Assembly: GCA_024220525.1 (NCBI GenBank)
Contig: JAMYWO010000103.1
Coordinates: forward strand, 1-64,000
Direction: 5' to 3'
Origin: Cochliopodium minus
Taxonomy: Eukaryota > Discosea > Himatismenida > Cochliopodiidae
DNA: 64,000 nt
This document shows, piece by piece, positions 45,831 to 56,098 of this stretch (position 1 is the first letter of the stretch; each line of letters starts with the position of its first letter). The position numbers were made by a program, and so were the translations under genes. Below the pieces are notes generated by a model. The model was not told the origin of the DNA. It ran no database searches and saw only the letters and a program-made list of their open reading frames with translations.

Positions 45831-46515
45831 TTTGATGATAGGTTTCTCTGATGACAATTAGATGCTTTTTTTTTTTTTAAATGTTAATTCATATTCAATC
45901 TCTCATATTTTTATTTTTTTTATATTTTTTTTTTTAATTTTTTTAATTTTATAGTCCACTTAATCCTTCTTGAATATATAATTTTCAAACTTTTACAAGT
46001 GGATCATGTTTTAACTGGAATTTTAAGATTACATTCAATATTCTTGTTTTAGATTGAATATCGGTTAATTCCAAAATCACTTTTTAAAAAAATAAAATAA
46101 AAAATTAATAATTTTGGAAAGGAAATATTTATTTCCGCTAAAAATAAAAAAGTATTGTATCTTTGGACTTGTTTCCCAAATGGTGCAAAGATTTAAAATT
46201 AAATCAACTGAGAGTAACAAAATTTCCTATAAAACTGCTGGGGTTCAAACAATAATTTGAAGGGGAGTCCAAACTTTGTCATATTAAAAATTTTGATAAG
46301 AAATTAAAAACATACAGAAAAAAAAAAAATTAAATGTTTGACTGAATGATGAAGACAAGATCTGAAGAAGGATTAAATCTTGAAAATTTTATTTCACCTT
46401 TTTTATATTGCCAGAACTTTAATTTATCAAAAAAAAAACGTGGATTTATTCGAAATTAATTCATGAAAAAAAAAAAAAAAATATTGGTTTGATAATTGAA
46501 TAAAATAGTTTAATA
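45831..46515. other. Divergent intergenic region
   Basis: About 685 nt between the RGS-transporter (minus) and the FkbM gene (plus). It contains a decayed copy of the transporter's own 3' end (46226-46282) and otherwise T/A-rich sequence with promoters for both genes. Confidence 0.5.
46226..46282 (-). pseudogene. Relic of the SLC13 3' end
   Basis: CCTATAAAACTGCTGGGGTT, then AATTTGAAGGGGAGTCCAAA and CTTT line up with CCAATAAAACAGCTGGAAT, ATTTGAAGAGGGAGTCCAAA and CTTT at about 41850-41905, the last codons of the transporter (KFGLPLQIICGIPAVLLGYY). The reading frame is lost. It is probably the remnant of a second, tandem transporter gene. Confidence 0.6.
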
Positions 46516-48098
46516 ATGATTCAAAACAATAAATATATACTCTTCATAATGGTATTTCTCTTCATATTCATATTATATATGTCGAATAATAAAAGAGAGG
46601 TAGTGATAGTGGAAAAGATAAATACAGAGGCACCAATTGAATTTAATCCATACAAAAGAGACAAAGATCTCAAATTGATGTGTACAGAGAAAGAAATCAA
46701 GGAAATATCAGAAAGATTCCAAACCATTCCAAAACAAGATTACAGTAGATGCGCAGATTTATTCACAGAGAAATTGAGAGAAGCAGATCCCAATCCAGAT
46801 AAATTATTTTTCGATATAGGAGCAAATAAGGGTTATAATATCGCCATGTTATTGAGATTATGGAGGCCTGAATTGAAGATAAATGAGAAATTATATTTTG
46901 ACACGTTGTATTCTTTTTTTAAGGGAGAAAGGACGGAGGCGAGGGATTATTATCTTTGTGGAGCATGCTATCCTTGCGAGAATACTGATCCTTTTCCCAA
47001 GCCCTTTGAGGAGAGTGAAGTTTATGGTCCACATATTGTGGTAGCTGAGCCTACATCATCTAATTTTGGTAAGAAATAAAAAAGAATATAAATTTAAATT
47101 ATATAATTTTAAAATTGATTAAATTATCTTTCAAAAAATTTTTTTGAATTTAAAATGGTCATTTCAAGTAAGATGAAATTTAATTTTTTAATTTCACAAT
47201 TAAATATTTTTTGGATGGTTTGTTCTATTTCACTTCAAAACATATTGCTTTTTATTTTATTTTTATTATTGTTATCTTTGTTATTTTTATTTTAAATTTT
47301 TTTTTGATTTCATATTTCTTTCTTAAATATTTATTGCTGGTTTCTTAAATTTTTTTTTTGTTTGAATAGAACTTCTTTCAAGAACAACAAAGAAATTGGA
47401 TCTTTTATACACTGGATACGTTACACTTGTTAAAGCGGCAGTATCTCATATATCAGGTAAAACACATTTTGCAAAATCTGAAGCAGGTAATGAAGAGGGG
47501 AAAATTACTGAAGCTTCGGAAGACACTGAAGAAGTTATTTTGATGACTACTGACCAGATATACAGTCAACTGAAATTTAACAGAACTATTGATATTTTTC
47601 AAATTGATACTGAAGGTAAATAATTTTTTATAAAATAATATCTTGAATAACACTCATTAATTAAATATAAAAATCAGATAAATCAAATGTTTCAAAAGTT
47701 TCAAAATTTAAAAATGTTAATTTATTATAATCATCAAAATTAGTAAAAGTTTAAATCTGGCCAGTTTAAATAAAAATTTTAACAAATTTTTTTCAATTTA
47801 AAATAATTTAGGAAACGATCCTTTGGTATTAAAAGGAGCGAAAAACGCAATTAAAAACTCTCGAGTAGTTGTTTTCGAATACCACATGCACGGAGCATGG
47901 GCATTCACCTCTCTCAAATCAGTCGTAAAGGATTTTGACCAGACTGGATTCGATTGTTATTTGTCTGGAAAAAGCGGGTTGTGGAGGTTGACAGGGTGTT
48001 GGTCTGATGTTTATGAGTTTCGTGATTGGAGTAATGTTGTTTGTGTTAAACGTACTGACATTTGGAGACACACTTTGGAGAGTTTGAGGGTTCATTAA
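46516..48098 (+). CDS. FkbM-type methyltransferase, type II membrane protein
   Basis: Exons 46516-47068, 47370-47615 and 47812-48098 join to 361 residues. The N-terminus has one TM (YILFIMVFLFIFILYM) after a few polar residues, so the catalytic part faces a lumen or the outside (type II). The SAM motif reads LFFDIGANKGYNIAMLL; a later block reads IDIFQIDTEGNDPLVLKGAKN, the FkbM 'ID-x-E-G-x-x-x-x-L-x-G' signature, and VVFEYHMHG follows. A Cys-rich insert (YYLCGACYPCEN) lies between. FkbM enzymes O-methylate sugars or natural products; in eukaryotes similar Golgi-type proteins modify glycans. The substrate is not predictable. Confidence 0.82.
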
Positions 48099-48207
48099 TT
48101 AAAAATCTTATTTATATAATTAAATTTATTTTTTTCTTTATCGATTTCTTTTGAATTAAAAATAATTTATATATAAATTAAATTTTATTAATAAAATAAA
48201 AATTGAA

Positions 48208-49907
48208 ATGGAGGAGAAATTTAAATGTCCTTATGAAGATAATCTAAAAGATTGCATTCCCAAAATTGCATTATTTCATACAAGCCAACCCGATGTAAAA
48301 TCCTCAAATATTTTTTAATACCACCTTTATTAATTTAAATGGCAAATGTATTCGACCAATATTGATGATAATGACAAATAAATATCTTTTATACGTGGCG
48401 CTTGTTTTAATTTATAAACTCAAACTTCAAAAGGAGAAATAATTTGTAAATAAAATGTCATATATTTTCAAACAATAAAATAAACATCGATATATTCGAG
48501 ATATAACCTAATATATACAATTGTTATTTTCATTTGGTGTATTTTGGAATGAAAATGCAAATAATTTCTGAATTTCTTGGTTAAAATAGAATTTGGGAAT
48601 GATCAAAAGGATTGAATATCTCAAATTTATTTAGCCAGTTTTTGCATAATTATATACATTTTTTAAATTTTAACTTTAAAATTTTTTTTTCGAAAGCATG
48701 CAAAATATTTCAGTAATTACTTAAATTGTGATGTAATTGATGCTTGTAGAAAATTCAAATGGGAACCACTTTCTAAATACCCTTTGATAGTAATGTTTGG
48801 AGGAAACTCATTTGGGGAAAGTAAAAACGAATTTGGGAAGGAGGTTGTTGATTTTATAAAGAATGGAGGTATCTGTGTCATATCTGATTGGACTATGATG
48901 TCAACTGGAGAATATGCACCAGGAGGAAAGTTTTTTTAAATTTTCTTATTTTAATTTTTGGATTCAAAAAACTATTTTAATTGTTTTTATCTGTAGAAAA
49001 TTATTAAATTTTATTATTTTTTAGGAGGGTAAATCTTTCTCTAATTTAGTCTTAAAATTCAAAATTTAATTTTATCAAAGATTCTATGATAAAAAAATTC
49101 TTCCTTTCTGTTTAAATAATCATACTTTTGGTTTGAATTTTTTATATTTTTTCTTGGGTTTCTCAACAAAAATTAATAAAAAATGATAAAAGGAGTTGAT
49201 GTAAAAATGACAGAGAAGTTAAAGAAAGTTGAAAATGAACATTTCAATTTTTTAGAGTAAATTTTTTTTCATTCCACATTGGAATAATTCAAATTATTTT
49301 TTACGTTTAATAAACCAAATTAAGAAATTATCCTGTAGGAGAATCTTTAAAGATTAGAGAACAAGACATCACTGAAAACGAGGGAGCGGAGTTGATCCTT
49401 TCTGTTGATGGAAACAGGGCAATCTACAGAAAAAAATTCAAACAGGGGATTGTAATAGGAGTGAATTGGTGAATAAATTTTATTAATAATTTTTATTTTT
49501 TTTTTATTAATCTTTTTGAAAAAAAGTTATGAACCCAATCCTGTTTTTTGTAAATAATTTCTTTTTTTTTTGTTTCTTCATTTTTTATTTTAATTAAAAA
49601 AGATCACAACATCATAAAGTGGCTATTACTTCCCGAATGGTCAACATCCAATCACCATTATTTTAAACATAATCAAGTATTTTGTGTTGGAGTGAAACAA
49701 TTATTGTTGGTTTGTAAAAGATTGTCTTCCAAAATCATGTACAAAATTCCAAAACCTGTTTTGCAGATGATATTTACTTATTTATCTATTGTTACCAGAC
49801 ATTCTCGTCATTTTTCAAGTTCTTTTGATCATTCTGCCTCAAGTTCTGGAACAGAAAAGAAAGGATTTTTCAAAAAATTGTTTGAAAGAAATAAAAATAA
49901 AAAATAA
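48208..49907 (+). CDS. GATase1-like domain protein, copy B
   Basis: Seven exons (48208-48294, 48697-48929, 49081-49130, 49193-49256, 49325-49468, 49527-49549, 49603-49907) join in phase to 301 residues. Exon 6 is only 23 nt. Key stretches: YPLIVMFGGNSFGESKNEFG, VVDFIKNGGICVISDW, EYAPGGKFYDKK, GAELILSVDGNRAIYRKKFK, GVNCYEPNPVF, and the C-terminal KQLLLVCKRLSSKIMYKIPK followed by V-L-Q-M-I-F-T-Y-L-S. Each block has a counterpart at the same relative place in copy A (10314-11953): D-hydrophobic-GGN, F-x-K-N-G-G-x-x-V-I, E-Y-A-P-x-G, and the 'KRL ... IPKxxL' tail. A basic, Ser-rich end (SASSSGTEKKGFFKKLFERN) is unique to B. Function unknown; the fold is that of small glutamine-amidotransferase-like domains. 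Confidence 0.6.
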
Positions 49908-50523
49908 ATTAATTTTTTTTATAGACTTGTCCAAATATTACAACTTTGTTAGCGGTTAAAATATTTTTACTAACAAAATTTAAACTGTAATATTTTTGGA
50001 CATCCCTAAATTTTTTTTTAATTTTTTATTATATTTAATATTAATATTAATATTAATAAAAAAAAAAAAAAAAAAAGAGTTCATCTTTGAAAGGGATATT
50101 TTTTTTTCTATTTTAATATGAGGCAGACACATATTTTTAACTCGATAAAAAAAATCATTCATCTCCCTATTGAATGGTGATCTTATATTTATGCAAATTA
50201 TTTTTCTTTGGAGATTTTTCAAAAAACCTCAAGTCCAGAACGCGCTCTGATATATTAGAAATGGTGGGCTGCGAGACCACAAGGTTTGTATGCAAATTTT
50301 CTCCATACATAGTTCAACACGAAGGATTTTTTGATATGCAATCAACCATTAAGAAAAAGTGTACATACCAACAAAATCATTAACAGGTTCAATAGATATG
50401 CGAAAATGAATTGTACGATTGATAAACCCTCAAAAAATACTTTTCCTTCCCCTTGAAGAAAAGTAGAAATCCAACTAAATTGTCCAACCTAAATATACAA
50501 CCATATTTCACATACATAAAAAT
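49908..50523. other. Intergenic
   Basis: About 615 nt, with (TAATAT)n and long A runs near 50030-50070. A non-AT-rich patch at 50220-50300 (AACGCGCTCTGATATATTAG) reads in no clear protein frame and does not fold like a tRNA by eye. Nothing supported. Confidence 0.4.
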
Positions 50524-51062
50524 TTAAAAACCGAGTGGTTCCAACATTATGAATCCTCTAGTAACATTACCAGTCGAAGTATTAGGTATATTTGTCCCTT
50601 GAATAACGATATTTATTGTCGTAGTTGATGGAACAAGAAAAGCAGTTGTTATATTTTCTTGAGATGATGTAGCACCAACAACCCAAGTTTGTGATGATTT
50701 TCCAGATATATTTAAAGTGAAAGCAGATGTACCATCTGATTGAACACTATAAAATGAAACTATTACTTTATAATTCCTACCTCCTTGAACAAGTATGTTT
50801 GTAATTGAATAAAGATTTTGACTATTCGTAAATGAAACTGTTCCAAAGTTTGTATAAATTGATTTTTCTGTGAATAGATCACCACTATTATTAACAAATA
50901 ATTTACCAGATGAAAGATTTAAAATATTTCGCAAGTATTTATATTGNCGGGAAAAAATCTCCAATTCAGAAGAGGGAGGAGAAATGGAAGGATTATCCAC
51001 ATGATCCGAATACTCTTTTTCTTTATCAATAGGCACTTCATGATAAGACTTGATCCTCTCTT
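50524..51062 (-). CDS. Unknown protein with beta-rich C-terminal domain, 5' incomplete
   Basis: Minus strand, stop TAA at 50524. The frame runs through an ambiguous base at 50947 (codon CGN, Arg whatever the base). N-terminal part: acidic and Ser/Pro-rich (KEYSDHVDNPSISPPSSELE). C-terminal ~135 residues: alternating strands with many Thr/Ser/Asn (GKLFVNNSGDLF, NYKVIVSFYSVQSDG, TTTINIVIQGTNIP, GFIMLEPLGF). The exon appears to begin after an AG at about 51062, so an upstream exon with the ATG is missing or lies in the repeat. No family was recognised; a jelly-roll or immunoglobulin-like sandwich is likely. Confidence 0.45.
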
Positions 51063-51120
51063 TTTATAAAAAATAAGTTACATGAATCAAAAACAATATT
51101 GAGCAAAAAAATATTAAAAA

Positions 51121-51192
51121 TAAAATTAAAATTAAAATTAAAATTAAAATTAAAATTAAAATTAAAATTAAAATTAAAATTAAAATTAAAAT
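51121..51192. repeat. (TAAAAT)n hexamer repeat
   Basis: Twelve perfect 6-nt units (AATTAA register) just upstream of the first recognisable exon of the CDP-diacylglycerol synthase gene. Such a repeat is a likely spot for collapse or misjoining. Confidence 0.95.
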
Positions 51193-51214
51193 ATTTAAAA
51201 TATTTATTTAATAG

Positions 51215-52275
51215 GGGATCATTTGGTTTTTACTTCCTACATCTTTGATTATCTTCAATGATATCATGGCTTACTTTTGCGGAGCATTTTTGGGAAAGAA
51301 AATTTTCAAATTTCCTTTCCTCAGTTTGTCTCCTAACAAAACTTGGGAAGGGTTTGTTGGTGCTTTTATCTTCACCGTATTTTTTGGATGGTGGGTAAAA
51401 AATTTTAATATTTCATTTTTTTCATTTTTATTTTTATATATTTTTATTTTTTATTTTATTATTATAATTTTTATTTTTTTATTTTTTTATTTTTTTTATT
51501 TTACATTCATTATTTTATTTTGTTTTAGATATTTTTTATTTTTATTTATTTTTAATTTTTTAATTTTTTTTTTTTAGATCACAAAGTTTTTTTCATCATT
51601 CAACTGGTTGATCTGCCCAGCATCAGTTTTGGAAAAGGGAGTATGTTTGCCAAGCGAAATCCCTTCCGCATTCATCCCTCAAATCATCCAAATCCCTTCT
51701 TTCGTAACTGGGTGGATTCGTGCCCTTCTCGGAGTTGAATACACCTCCTTATTTATTGCTCCTATTCAAATTCACGGCAAAAATTTTTTTTTATTTTTTA
51801 TTTATTTCATAATTTTTATTAATTTTGAATGTTTTTTTTTAATTTTTTATTAATTTTTTCTTAATTCTAAAGGTGTCGTCTTTGCCATTTTCACTTCTTT
51901 GATTTCTCCTTTCGGAGGGTTCTTCGCATCAGGAATGAAAAGAGCTTTCGAAATCAAAGACTTTGACAACATCTTCCCTGGTCACGGTGGTATGGTAGAC
52001 AGAATGGACTGTCAATTCATCACCGTAAAAAAATTATTTTATATTTTTATTATCAATTTTTTTAATTTTTTTAATTTTTTTTATATTTTATTTTTTATTT
52101 TATATTTTATGTTTAATTTTTTTTTTGTTAGGGTCTCTTTGTCAATATTTACTATCTCACTTATGTCAGAGAACATGACTATTTGGCTGGAGACATTATT
52201 GCCTTCCTCACCAACTTGGCTCTTGCTGAAAAAATGAAAGTCTTTGAATTTTTAAAAAGAGATTTGGGTTTATAA
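51215..52275 (+). CDS. Phosphatidate cytidylyltransferase (CDP-DAG synthase), C-terminal half
   Basis: Five exons from about 51215 to TAA 52275. The pieces read [52 protein letters not shown], then [20 protein letters not shown] and [19 protein letters not shown] with MVDRMDCQ. S-x-x-K-R-x-x-x-x-K-D-F-x-x-x-x-P-G-H-G-G-x-x-D-R-x-D is the CTP-transferase signature of CdsA/CDS1, with all signature residues present. The enzyme makes CDP-diacylglycerol in the ER or mitochondrial membrane for phosphatidylinositol and cardiolipin synthesis. The N-terminal ~180 residues with the first TM helices are not found between 51062 and 51215 on this strand. The gene is either 5'-truncated or the region upstream of the hexamer repeat is misassembled. 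Confidence 0.85.
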
Positions 52276-52400
52276 AAAAAATATCTTTAAATTAAAAAAA
52301 AAAAAAAATATATTTTTTTCACAAAAACATTAATTTTTATTTATTTTTTTAATCATTTTTATTTTTAAATAATTTTTCCAAAAAAAAGATTTTTTTTTAT

Positions 52401-53093
52401 TTAAACTTCGTCTTCATCCAAAATCATGTTTGGTACACCCTTGCTGATTTTGTATTCTCTTCCTGATTCTGGACATACGAGCTTTCCTTCCGTGATTGTT
52501 ATCTTTTTGTAAAAAAAAGAAATTATTAGTTTACAATCTTTGTTGTCAAAAGATTTATCTGAACAAATAAAGGATTTTTTGTTGATATTAGATTTATTTT
52601 GGTTGATGTAAGATTTATTTTGGTTGAAAGAGATTATCAATTTATCCACAACTGATTGTTTTAGTTAATTAATTTGTTCATCACAATTAAAAATTCCAAT
52701 ACTTTAAATATATCCCTTCGAATTGATTGAAGGAAAATATATTGAGAAAATATGAAGAATAAAAAATAATTGAGCTGTTGATATTTGATATTTCACAAAT
52801 AAGATTGATTCTAAAGATTTTTTTACATTTACAAGTGCATGATGCAATTTTTTTAAAAAATCTTCATCATTTTGAAAATTTTGGGGTGGTTCTTGTGGTA
52901 ATTCATTGTAATTTGTTTGATTTGCTGCAGCAACAAGTACATTATAATTGATGCGGGTGATCATGTTGAGGATGAATTCTTTGTTGAATTCATTATCTTC
53001 TATTTCTACCACATCTGCAGATATTTTCAATGGGTAAGGATTTTTAACACCTTTTGCATTGCTTTGAAGAAAATTATGTGTCAAGAGTTTCAT
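52401..53093 (-). CDS. Trm112 methyltransferase activator
   Basis: Minus strand, start ATG 53093 (MKLLTHNFLQSNAKGV, the Trm112 start), stop at 52401. Two exons (about 52810-53093 and 52401-52503), an intron of about 300 nt. The C-terminus TEGKLVCPESGREYKISKGV and PNMILDEDEV is the family signature (CPESGRxFPIxxGIPNML in human). Trm112 is a small Zn-binding subunit that stabilises Trm9, Trm11, Mtq2 and Bud23 methyltransferases (tRNA, eRF1 and 18S rRNA). The predicted ~130 residues match the usual 120-135. Confidence 0.88.
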
Positions 53094-53398
53094 CTTTAAT
53101 CTTTTTTTTTTTAATTATTTGCTGTTAACTTTTATGAAAAAATGATTTGGTGAAAGATCTATCTATAGATATATCTATTGACTAGATTTTATAGAGGTCT
53201 CGTGAATATTTATGAGAAATTTTGAAGAAAAAATATCATCGAAATAAATCTTAAGTAAACATAAATAATCCTCAATTAAAACCCCAAATACATCCCAATC
53301 CATTATACTTTAGATCTACCTGTTAATTCTTTTTTTTTCAGAGTATTTAAGAAAATATAAAATTAAAAAAAAATTTGAAGAGTATATTAACAAAGAAA

Positions 53399-54399
53399 AT
53401 GCAAAATAATAACACTACAAACTTGATATTCGAAAATGATCCATTTAATAATTTAGATTTATTTTCATTCAGCGATTTTGATTATCCAAATATGCCCCTA
53501 CCCAAAAATGAAGAGGTGAATACATTGAAGCAACAAAATGGACATCTATCCCTCCTAAATCCAAATATCTTCAATAGAGATAACGAGATAGAGAGCCAAT
53601 TGGATCTCGCAATGAAATTGGGCTTGACAAATAATAGCAGCACAACAATGATGATAAATAATACAATGCCAAATAAATCTTCAATCAAGCAAACAAATAT
53701 AAAGAAAGAAAATATGACTGAGGAAAAAAAAAAGCTGGAGCCAAAAAAGAGAGGAAGAAAATCTACCAAGATTGTTTCCAACAAGAATACATCCAAGGAT
53801 CAATCTGACGATGAAGATACCCCTCCTAAACTTCCGCAAAAGTACCAATATCTTGAGGAGAAGGAGAAATCGGGCACTTTAACGGAGGATGAGGAGAATA
53901 TCTTGAAGAAGGAGAGAAGATTGATAAAGAATAGAGAGTCTGCTCAACAATTCAGAAAGAGACAAAAGATGCATACCCAAGATTTACAAGAGAAAGTAAA
54001 CAAAAAATTATATTATTTTTCTATCCTGCTTATCCAGATGATCTTGTCATTATAAATTCATAATTAGTAGATATTTGATATCTTTTTTTTCAAATTATTT
54101 TTCTTTTTACTTTTCTCTTTGTCATATTAATTAATTATTTTATCTTTTTTTATTTTTGGAATTAAAAAAATCTCTTCATTCAAAACAAGAAATCAAAAAA
54201 AAAAAGAAAAATTAATTTTTTTTTAACTTGCCGATAGGTAGAGAAATTGAATGATGAGAACCAAGATTTAAAGCATCAAGTTGATACTTTGAACAAGGAT
54301 AAAATCCAACTTGAAAATCAAATCAAGAATTTGTGGCAATTTGTCAACAAGGCTTTCACTTTCGCTATTCCTTATCGTGTTGAGAACAATCAAAACTAA
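53399..54399 (+). CDS. bZIP transcription factor
   Basis: Exons 53399-53995 and 54238-54399 give 252 residues. N-terminal ~100 residues are Asn/Leu-rich, followed by basic (KKRGRKSTK) and acidic (DDEDTPP) stretches. The basic region is KKERRLIKNRESAQQFRKRQ with the invariant Asn and Arg, but Phe sits where most bZIPs have Ser or Cys before the Arg. The intron splits the zipper right after LQEK; the second exon continues heptads (VEKLNDENQDLKHQVDTLNK, IQLENQIKNL). Two in-frame ATG candidates upstream are unlikely; ATG 53399 is preceded by AAAGAAA. Binds DNA as a dimer in the nucleus; the target site is not predictable. Confidence 0.85.
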
Positions 54400-54800
54400 A
54401 TTTGATCTTTCCTTCTTTTTTTTCCCTTTTGTGTGGAAGATAGATTTATTTGGTTGATTTATTTTTTATCTGCCTCACTTTCTTTCACTCTTGTGTTTTA
54501 TATTTTAACCATTTCAAGGCATCTTTTTTTTTTATTATTAAAAGATTAATTTGATTAAATATCGTATTAACTTTCTAATCATTTGATTAAATTAATTATA
54601 AAACCAATTTTTAGTTAAATTACTTCCTTTCACATTTTTTCAAATAATTTTAAATTTAAAAACAGACATGAGTTCCATTTTAAATTGATATCACTTTATA
54701 TTACTTTGGGATAATTATGTTTGGGATACTAAAAGATTTTCATTTTGAAGAGAACAAAAATATATTTTGAAATATAAAAAAAAATTGCGCAAAAAGAAAA
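54400..54800. other. Intergenic
   Basis: About 400 nt between two plus-strand genes; T-rich then A-rich. No motif recognised. Confidence 0.4.
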
Positions 54801-55729
54801 ATGGAAATTATAAAGGATTTTTTTGGAAGCATTTACTCAATATTTCAAGTATGATTTCAATATCAAACTAAATATGGAAGGATATCCAATTGATAAAATT
54901 AATAAAATATATGTTTATAAAATATATTGAAGAAATAAACCAATATTCGACATAATCTAACAAATATATTAAAGAATGATGAAGAATCTGAAATCATCTA
55001 TAACAAAATACTTGACAGCAAGAAGATACCGTTGAAAATAGATAGATTTAATTGGATAAATCACTGCAAAAAGAGAAAGACATTGATATTGGATATGGAT
55101 GAGACTCTTATCCATTCATCATTGAGATATTATCCAGATGTCAAACCAGATTTCGAGATCTCTGTCAATATAAACGGAAATATTAATATTTTTCACGTAC
55201 ATAAAAGGCCATACGTTGATTATTTCTTAGAACAGGTAAAAATTAAAGAAATTATTTTTTTAAATTTCAAATAACCTTTTTAAATTTTCTTTTTTTTTTT
55301 GATTATAGGTCAGTGTTTGGTTTGATGTATATATTTTCACAGCTGGAATCCAAGAATATGCAAACCCAATATTAGACAAATTGAAAACAAACGTGACCAA
55401 AAGATATTTCAGAAATGTAAAAAGAAAGAAAAAAAATTTGAAAAACTTTTTTATTTATTTTTAAATAATTAAAAAATAAAAAGAGTTGTACTTTTGTAAA
55501 TGGTAATTACTTGAAAGACTTAAAAAGCCTAAACTTTGATTTGTCTCAATCAATGTTGGTGGACAACTCACCAATCTCATATATGCACCAAAGGGAAAAC
55601 GGGGTACCAATATTGACATGGTACCATGACAAAAATGATGTGGAGCTTTTGAATCTCCTTCCATTCCTTAATGCCATAAGATTTGTTTCTGATGTTAGAT
55701 CCATTATATCCCACCAGATACTCAAGTAA
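54801..55729 (+). CDS. SCP/FCP-family protein phosphatase (HAD fold)
   Basis: Four exons (54801-54848, 54975-55235, 55309-55416, 55484-55729) join to 220 residues. The catalytic motif DMDETLIHS (DxDxT) is intact. Then HVHKRPYVDYFLEQVSVWFD, YIFTAGIQEYANPILD, LKSLNFDLSQSMLVDNSPIS and NGVPILTWYHDKNDVELL follow. This is the NLI-interacting factor (SCP1/Dullard/Nem1) type. The sequence lacks a clear TM at the N-terminus, so it is likely a soluble CTD- or other phosphoserine phosphatase. The ATG at 54801 follows GCGCAAAAAGAAAA. Confidence 0.88.
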
Positions 55730-56098
55730 AGAACAAACATCTTTAGTTAGTATGGGGACAATTTTTAAAAAAAAGTTTTTGTTTTTATTTATTTGACTTT
55801 TTGTTTTTTGTTTTTGAAACAACCAATTAAAAAAAAAAAAAATTTGGTTTTTTTTGTTTATTTTTTTTTATTTTCTTTTTTTTTTAGAAAATCTCTATTA
55901 TTATAAAAATTATTTTTTTGTTTTGTTTTGTTTTTATCTTGTTTTTTTTTGAATTTGTTTCAAATTTTTTTTTTTTGTTTCTTGAATGGGTTTTGTGCAA
56001 ACAAGAAGAAAAAAAAAAAAAGGTGGAAAGAGAGTTTGTGTAGTTTTTTTTTCCCTCTCTTTTGGTAGAAACAAAAAAAAAAAATAACAAAAACAAAA

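Noticed and set aside
49021-49036. Possible 4-nt exon GAGG in GATase1-like copy B
   Set aside because: Including it breaks the phase; joining 48929 directly to 49081 gives GGKFYDKK, which aligns with copy A.
50220-50300. Less AT-rich patch considered as a tRNA or small RNA
   Set aside because: No acceptor stem pairing or GTTCRA T-loop could be found by eye.
51121-51192. Hexamer repeat considered as telomere-like
   Set aside because: TAAAAT units lack the G-rich strand of telomeric repeats and are flanked by genes on both sides.
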